The notes below the pieces were generated by a model. It was not told the DNA's origin and did no database searches. It worked only from the letters and a program-made list of their open reading frames with translations. Positions 8,301-12,344 of a stretch of DNA of 12,344 nucleotides are shown piece by piece. Position numbers and translations under genes: made by a program. This stretch comes from JAVBKA01 sp031546715. GTDB lineage: Bacteria; Bacillota; Clostridia; Oscillospirales; UBA929. Location of the stretch: assembly GCA_031546715.1 (NCBI GenBank), contig JAVBKA010000016.1:1-12344 (forward strand), written 5' to 3'. Every line of letters begins with the position of its first letter. The first letter of the stretch is position 1.

Positions 8301-9301
8301 ATTTGCTCGGCAATGCGGTAAAATTTACAAGCACTGGCGGACTTTCCTGGAAATTGAGATGCATTGATTTAGATGAAAAGAAACTACTGGTTATGGAAAT
8401 TTCTGATACAGGCGTAGGAATCAACTCTGAGGAACTGGAGCATATTTTTGAACCATTTAAGCAAAGCGAGAGCGGCAAGCATATTGGCGGAACTGGACTT
8501 GGTCTATCGATAAGCAGAGAGCTTGCACGATTTATCGGAGGAGACATAAGCGCCCATAGTGAGGTTGGGGTAGGGACGACCTTTAAAGTGGAGCTTCCAA
8601 TCGAAGTCAGCAAAGATTACGGCGTCGTTGAAATGGAAACAGACCAAATTGTCGTTTCTATCGCTAACAGTAAAAGCCCCAGACTTCTTGTTGTTGATGA
8701 TACGGAGGATAATATAGAGGTGCTTCGAGAAATGCTTCAACCCGTCGGATTTACGGTTATTGAGGCAAGAAATGGTCATGAGGCAATTGAGATTTACTTA
8801 AACGAACCGATAGAATTAATATTGATGGATATGCGTATGCCTGTAATGGATGGATATGAGGCGTCAACTAAGATACGCGAGGATAAAGTGCGTCCGTATA
8901 TTCCAATTATTGCTTTAACAGCCAGCGCATTTGAAGAAGACAAAAATCGTATTTATTCCATCGGAATTGACGATTATATTAGAAAGCCGTTTCAAAGGAA
9001 AAATCTTTTCAATGCAATAAAGAAGTATCTTGATATTGAGTATATTTACGAGGACGGTGTTGTATATCATGCTGTCGTCAAGGATTCGGATATGAGCTTT
9101 GCCGCAGTGCCCGTTGAGCTATCCGAGAACTTGGCAGAAGCCGTAAATACCGCAGATTTTAATGAAGCGCTTGAGGTTTTAGATCAAATGCGTGAGTTTT
9201 TAAGTGCTGGTGAGTGTAACCTGATTAAATCATTGATTGATACGTTCCAGTATGAGAAGGTTTTTGAAATTCTTAATCGTACGTTGTCAAGTGATGGCTA
9301 A
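5366..9301 (+). CDS. Membrane hybrid histidine kinase with two periplasmic-binding-protein-like sensor domains
   Basis: A 1311-residue protein started at ATG 5366 by AAGGAGG. Residues 1-25 form a signal peptide (MRRCF, hydrophobic core, AFA before Gln26) without a lipobox Cys. Residues about 33-240 resemble a type II solute-binding fold (SBP_bac_3-like; ALKNNEADAVV is typical). Residues about 241-533 resemble the ABC_sub_bind family (SSYNSDMTWENQ, PDVVIVSDNNAL, PIVFCGING, TGIEEF). A membrane segment spans about 556-585. The cytoplasmic side has a signalling helix, two PAS-like domains (about 610-725 and 734-838), HisKA with His866 in NMSHEIRTP, and an ATPase with Asn983, DTGVGI from 1014 and GGTGLGL from 1041. 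REC (about 1105-1225) has Asp1111/Asp1112, acceptor Asp1155 and Lys1207. A helical tail of about 60 residues follows, with no HPt motif. It probably senses one or two extracytoplasmic solutes and passes phosphate to its own REC domain; a separate HPt protein would be needed to go further. From residue 594 it is colinear with the next gene. The ligands are unknown. Confidence 0.94.
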   Translation: MRRCFSKVALFIFVALLFTQNVAFAQQQENKTMLVAVSNSSVIVIDRVLYTALKRLGYDPVIERMETKTAINSVIVGDKYILGAISGMEEDSPNLIRVPEVVTKSQCMVYVKKDSDAVINSWSDTRNLRIAYNSNQIYIENKLQKHCDNPVKFNTPERALDALKNNEADAVVLLEYDYADNISPKGVVKTKGIDTLDAYSYINSEYAHLVPELSSEYSKMRLDGTLDKIKNQQPLEAQKEKIVMHISSYNSDMTWENQLIQGANDVFKDHGEITYINVPLNTRRQQGDELDKNIAKDYLCDSLLEKIPDVVIVSDNNALSFVSANYSTLFVNIPIVFCGINGFDSSLLDGLGTNATGIEEFVSAKDTIEEMLKIYPSTKRVFIFNDYSVSGQKIRESIVKDLEDFQGNVSFEYNEDIPISQLEHKLSSFDDNTLVLLGTYYTDKNNDYFSEQDISQMILNGNNNAWFTLYPGTFGLGALGGKITNSYNHGAAAAKMALEILSGTPPSNIPIITSPDGINQWMFDHKVSDRYYISDWLFPSESVFINKKLPIYETDPVLVAIVVSIILLILIVAGILGAFFIVTKRRNAELILIQKNLHTAEELLEKDLIIKEIKNRLEKSIGSAPIGYAVTIEGVVIEKNSYVDNVFGIKNNQQIRELYPDPLVRDEIQRELEAGKIISGRIVYLKTLSGEIQRFQLSFNSVEFSGKTAFITWLVCVEEVEAQKDALSLTEKDLQKIVDTLPIPMLIVDKANHDILYVNNASSYMFPHTDKEAEPSHKLTSFVELYSQQKELQYNNVSFEIAHQAHENVDLLVSASEIVYKNDDSIIFICQNISAQKKQAEHLSKAAEKEREANQMKSIFLANMSHEIRTPMNAIIGFSQILISDKALGNKQKEFIHSINRSGEHLLTLINDVLEMSKIEAGSISFNPSTIDMYDMISEIKSMFMLRTNAKSILFLTEYDDLPRYIFSDESKIRQIIINLLGNAVKFTSTGGLSWKLRCIDLDEKKLLVMEISDTGVGINSEELEHIFEPFKQSESGKHIGGTGLGLSISRELARFIGGDISAHSEVGVGTTFKVELPIEVSKDYGVVEMETDQIVVSIANSKSPRLLVVDDTEDNIEVLREMLQPVGFTVIEARNGHEAIEIYLNEPIELILMDMRMPVMDGYEASTKIREDKVRPYIPIIALTASAFEEDKNRIYSIGIDDYIRKPFQRKNLFNAIKKYLDIEYIYEDGVVYHAVVKDSDMSFAAVPVELSENLAEAVNTADFNEALEVLDQMREFLSAGECNLIKSLIDTFQYEKVFEILNRTLSSDG
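7145..9301 (+). repeat. Paralogous kinase block, copy 1
   Basis: The block from Gln594 of the binding-protein-type kinase to its stop codon is 2157 bases. It matches 10113-12269 of the downstream kinase at a constant offset of 2968 bases, with no indel that I could find. It covers the signalling helix, both PAS-like domains, HisKA, ATPase, REC and the tail. The proteins are clearly more than two-thirds identical by eye in HisKA, ATPase and REC. Most third codon positions differ, except in a few near-identical patches. Confidence 0.9.
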
Positions 9302-9383
9302 GGGATTTTGCTGTTTTGTAGATTTTGGGCAACTACAGCTTCGCATCCAGTGAGGGAATTACAAAATTTTAATCTCTGTGATT

Positions 9384-9387
9384 GGAG
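9384..9387 (+). promoter_or_regulatory. Ribosome binding site that sets the start of the Cache kinase
   Basis: GGAG is followed after 8 bases by ATG at 9396. In-frame GTG codons at 9378 and 9390 lie before the site or only 2 bases after it, so they are unlikely starts. The ATG also gives a natural N-terminus, MKKK followed by a membrane segment. Confidence 0.8.
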
Positions 9388-9395
9388 TAGTGAAT

Positions 9396-12269
9396 ATGAA
9401 AAAAAAGAGTATTACATTGACACTTATCAAAAACACTTTTCTGTCTAGCGTGACCATAATTGCGGTATTTATATTATTCACGCTCTTTAGTCTGAATAAT
9501 ATCGGAAAATCTCGATTAGAACAGCAGGAGACAACGCTGAGAAACAATTTTGACCTCATGATTAAAAGACAGATTCAATCTGCAATCAGTATACTAGAAA
9601 CCTATAATCAAATGGTTTTAGACGGTGAGCTTAGAAAGGACGAAGCTATCGCTCAAGCTACAAATATTGTTCGCAATATGGACTATGGTGATGGTAATTA
9701 TTACTTTGTATATAATTCAGAAGGCGTTATTATAATCGACAGAGGCTCTGAGTTAGAGGGCGGCAACGAATACGACTTTGTCGATATGAAAGGTAATTAC
9801 TATGCCCGTGATTTAATAAACAACGGTAAAAAGCCGGATGGCGGGTTTTCTGAGTACTACTTTTCAAAACCGAACTCCAGCGAGCCTAAAGCAAAACGCA
9901 GTTATAGCAGGTACTTTGAGCCGTTTGATTGGGTAATCGGAACAGGCAACTACATTGAAGATATCAATGCAATTTTTGTCGATACAGATACAGTTGACAC
10001 TATTAAAAGCCAAAATAATAGCATGATATTCCTTATGATTGCCATAGGTGTTTTTGTACTTTTTATTTCTGTTTTGCTATCATTAAGGACATCAAGAGCA
10101 TTAAATGAAGCACAAAAAAACCTGCATTCGGCTGAGGAGCTTTTGGAGCGAGATTTAATGATTAAGGAAATTAAGAATAGACTTGAAAAGTCTATAGGTA
10201 GCGCACCAATTGGGTATGCAGTTACAATAGACGGCAAGCTTTTAGAAGAAAACAGTTACATGGACGAAATATTTAATATTCAGGTTAATCAGCCCGTAAG
10301 AGAGGTTCACCTTGACCCATTGGAAAGCGATGGAATTCAAGAGGAAATTGCATGCGGAAAGTTAATCAAAGAGCGAACTGTTTATTTAAAAACATTGAGT
10401 GGGGATGTACAGCGTTTTCAGCTTAATATGAACTTCGTAGAGTATAACAATAAAACTGCTGCAATTACATGGCTTGTGTCTATTGAAGAGGTTGAGGCTC
10501 AAAAGGATGCGTTACGTATCGCAGAAAAGGGCTTGCAAAAAATTGTTGACACGCTACCTATTCCATTGTTGATTGTTGATAAAGCTACACATGACATCCT
10601 ATATGCAAATAATGCTTCATCGTATCTTTTTCCACTAAAAGAAGCAGGGACTGCGGCTTCGCACAAATTGACAAGCTTTGTTGAGCTGTACAGGCAGCAA
10701 AAAGAAACGCTGGACAATAATGTTAGCTTTGAAATTTCGTATACTGCTCAAGAAGAAGTGGATTTGCTAGTCTCAGCCAGCGAAATTGTTTATAAAAATG
10801 AAGACAGTGTAATATTTATATGTCAAAACATATCGTCACAAAAGAACCAGGCTGAGCTTTTGCAAAAGGCGGCTGAAAAAGAGCGAGAAGCAAATCAGAT
10901 GAAAAGCATATTTCTCGCGAACATGAGCCATGAAATAAGAACCCCCATGAATGCAATTTTAGGCTATTCGCAAATATTGATTTCCGATAGGTCGCTAGAA
11001 AATAAGCAAAAAGAATTTATCAATTCGATTTATCGAAGCGGCGAGCATCTGCTTACACTTATTAACGACGTTTTGGAAATGTCAAAAATAGAAGCTGGAA
11101 GCGTTACGTATAATCCGTCTACAATTGATATGTTTGCAATGGTTTCAGAGATTAAAGGAATGTACTTGTTCCGCACCAATGCCAAAGGTATATCATTTGA
11201 GACCATACATGACGAACTTCCAAAATATGTATTTTCTGATGAAAGTAAAATAAGGCAGATAATTATTAATTTGCTTGGGAACGCAGTTAAGTTTACTAAT
11301 AAAGGCGGACTTACTTGGACGTTGAAATCTGACAGTATACTTGCCCCGAAAATGCTTATCATGGAAATCTCAGATACTGGTATGGGAATAAAAAAAGATG
11401 AGTTGGAGCATATTTTTGAACCTTTCAGACAAAGTGACAGTGGCAAAAATAATGGAGGAACTGGGCTTGGTCTTTCAATCAGCAGAGAACTTGCAAGGTT
11501 TATGGGTGGCGACATATACGCAGAAAGTGAATTTGGAGTAGGCTCAACGTTCCGAGTGGAGTTTCCAATTGAAGCAAGTAATGATAACGTAGTCGAAGAT
11601 TTGGAACTGGACCTAAATGTCCTTTCAATCGCCGACGATAAGAAGCCCAAGCTTCTTGTTGTTGATGACAAGGAGGATAATATTCTGGTACTTCGAGAGC
11701 TACTACAGCCCATTGGTTTTACAATTGTTGAAGCCAAAGACGGTAAGGAAGCAGTTGAAGTCTACAATAAAGAGCCTGTGGATTTAATTCTGATGGATAT
11801 GCGTATGCCTGTAATGGACGGATATGAGGCGTCAACTAAGATTAGAGAAGATAAGGTACGCCCCTATACCCCAATTATTGCTTTAACAGCCAGCGCATTT
11901 GAGGAAGATAAAAACCGCATTTTCGCCATTGGTATTGATGATTATGTTAGAAAGCCTTTTCAAAGGAAAGTGCTTTTCAATGTAATGAAAAAATATCTCG
12001 ATATCGAATATGTTTACGAGGATAGAGCTATAAACCATGTTGCAGTAAAAGATTCTGAGATGAGCTTTGCCTCCGTTCCGACAGGGTTAACGGAAAGCTT
12101 GTCAAAAGCCGTAAATATGGCGGATTTTAATGAAGCACTTGAAGTTTTAGAGAAAATGAGAGAATTTTTGAACGTTGGTGAGGTTAATCTGATTAAATCA
12201 TTGATTGATTCATTCCAGTACGAGAAGATTTTCGAGATTCTGAGTCGAACCTTGCCAAGCGATAAATAG
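9396..12269 (+). CDS. Membrane hybrid histidine kinase with Cache sensor domain
   Basis: A 957-residue protein started at ATG 9396 by GGAG. MKKK leads into a membrane segment at about 15-34, then an extracytoplasmic region, then a second segment at about 209-232. The region between matches the single Cache (Cache_2/sCache_2) family: GNYYFVYNSEGV near 100, SELEGGNEYDF, a KGNYYARDLI stretch, GGFSEYYFSKP and, near 178, DWVIGTGNYIEDI. Such domains bind small ligands outside the membrane, often organic acids, amino acids or amines; the ligand here cannot be read from sequence. The cytoplasmic part from Gln240 has a signalling helix, two PAS-like domains, HisKA with His512, and an ATPase with Asn629, DTGMGI from 660 and GGTGLGL from 687. 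REC has Asp757/Asp758, acceptor Asp801 and Lys853. A 60-residue helical tail lacks an HPt motif. It begins 94 bases after its paralogue, with no terminator between, so co-transcription is likely. It ends 55 bases before a hairpin. Confidence 0.95.
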   Translation: MKKKSITLTLIKNTFLSSVTIIAVFILFTLFSLNNIGKSRLEQQETTLRNNFDLMIKRQIQSAISILETYNQMVLDGELRKDEAIAQATNIVRNMDYGDGNYYFVYNSEGVIIIDRGSELEGGNEYDFVDMKGNYYARDLINNGKKPDGGFSEYYFSKPNSSEPKAKRSYSRYFEPFDWVIGTGNYIEDINAIFVDTDTVDTIKSQNNSMIFLMIAIGVFVLFISVLLSLRTSRALNEAQKNLHSAEELLERDLMIKEIKNRLEKSIGSAPIGYAVTIDGKLLEENSYMDEIFNIQVNQPVREVHLDPLESDGIQEEIACGKLIKERTVYLKTLSGDVQRFQLNMNFVEYNNKTAAITWLVSIEEVEAQKDALRIAEKGLQKIVDTLPIPLLIVDKATHDILYANNASSYLFPLKEAGTAASHKLTSFVELYRQQKETLDNNVSFEISYTAQEEVDLLVSASEIVYKNEDSVIFICQNISSQKNQAELLQKAAEKEREANQMKSIFLANMSHEIRTPMNAILGYSQILISDRSLENKQKEFINSIYRSGEHLLTLINDVLEMSKIEAGSVTYNPSTIDMFAMVSEIKGMYLFRTNAKGISFETIHDELPKYVFSDESKIRQIIINLLGNAVKFTNKGGLTWTLKSDSILAPKMLIMEISDTGMGIKKDELEHIFEPFRQSDSGKNNGGTGLGLSISRELARFMGGDIYAESEFGVGSTFRVEFPIEASNDNVVEDLELDLNVLSIADDKKPKLLVVDDKEDNILVLRELLQPIGFTIVEAKDGKEAVEVYNKEPVDLILMDMRMPVMDGYEASTKIREDKVRPYTPIIALTASAFEEDKNRIFAIGIDDYVRKPFQRKVLFNVMKKYLDIEYVYEDRAINHVAVKDSEMSFASVPTGLTESLSKAVNMADFNEALEVLEKMREFLNVGEVNLIKSLIDSFQYEKIFEILSRTLPSDK
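10113..12269 (+). repeat. Paralogous kinase block, copy 2
   Basis: This is the counterpart of 7145-9301, the same length to the base, covering everything from Gln240 of the Cache kinase to its stop. The upstream sensor halves share no similarity, so the homology begins immediately after the last membrane segment, at QKNLH(S/T)AEELLE. Confidence 0.9.
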
Positions 12270-12324
12270 TTGCGCATTCGGAAGCTATATTTCGTTTTCT
12301 AATTTGAAGTTAGTGTGAATTAAC

Positions 12325-12344
12325 CCTGTTGCTCCTGCAACAGG
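12325..12344 (+). terminator. Probable intrinsic terminator hairpin at the window edge
   Basis: CCTGTTGC, loop TCCT, GCAACAGG form a perfect 8-bp stem with a 4-base loop, 55 bases after the stop of the Cache kinase. The window ends on the last stem base, so a following T tract cannot be seen. Position and shape fit an intrinsic terminator for the whole gene set. I see no gene or other signal in 12270-12324. Confidence 0.65.

Noticed and set aside
5300..9324. TTTGTAGAT shared shortly after the stop codons in the gaps before both membrane kinases
   Set aside because: Nine bases in AT-rich DNA with no further similarity; may be chance.
9307..9340. Weak hairpin in the gap between the two paralogous kinases (GTAG/CTAC with flanking GCTG/AGC)
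   Set aside because: The stem needs a four-base bulge and an 11-base or longer loop, and no T tract follows; not convincing as a terminator or riboswitch.
9302..9395. Checked for a c-di-GMP riboswitch, given the cyclase in the locus
   Set aside because: No GEMM-like conserved sequence or paired-stem arrangement is visible, and the gap is short.
11030..11737. Long antisense open frame (235 codons) inside the Cache kinase
   Set aside because: It mirrors the conserved kinase region, has a low-complexity Ser/Leu/Ile-rich translation, and a similar antisense frame occurs in the paralogue at 8053-8613; a shadow of the coding strand.

Overview
The window is an AT-rich, single-strand signalling locus. 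It holds one 5'-truncated diguanylate cyclase response regulator followed by three very large hybrid sensor histidine kinases, all on the + strand and separated by short gaps (57, 73 and 94 bases). Good GGAG-type ribosome binding sites, low GC, a Gram-positive-looking signal peptide and the style of the GGDEF and hybrid kinase proteins suggest an anaerobic Bacillota (Clostridia-like) organism. This is inferred from style only; a spirochaete or another AT-rich lineage cannot be excluded. There is no RNA gene, insertion sequence, CRISPR array or phage gene.

Layout: (1) bases 1-792, the C-terminal part of a REC-GGDEF protein whose start lies upstream of the window. (2) 850-5292, a 1480-residue kinase with no membrane segment: about seven PAS-like domains, HisKA, HATPase, REC, an HPt domain and a helical tail. 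(3) 5366-9301, a 1311-residue membrane kinase with a signal peptide, two periplasmic-binding-protein-like sensor domains, one membrane segment, two PAS-like domains, HisKA, HATPase, REC and a helical tail. (4) 9396-12269, a 957-residue membrane kinase with a Cache-type extracellular sensor between two membrane segments, followed by a cytoplasmic part colinear with that of the previous gene. A perfect 8-bp hairpin, probably a terminator, ends the window.

The last two kinases are tandem paralogues. From the first residues after the membrane segment to the stop codon each is exactly 2157 bases including the stop, with no indel that I can find, while the sensory halves are unrelated. This looks like a duplication followed by a sensor swap.

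A working model, which is inference: three kinases reading one cytoplasmic and two extracytoplasmic inputs feed phosphate through their REC domains, and perhaps through the single HPt domain of the first kinase, to the REC domain of the cyclase. No DNA-binding output domain is encoded here, so the visible output is cyclic dinucleotide synthesis. The cyclase carries an unusual Asn at the position that normally holds a guanine-contacting Asp, so its product deserves testing.
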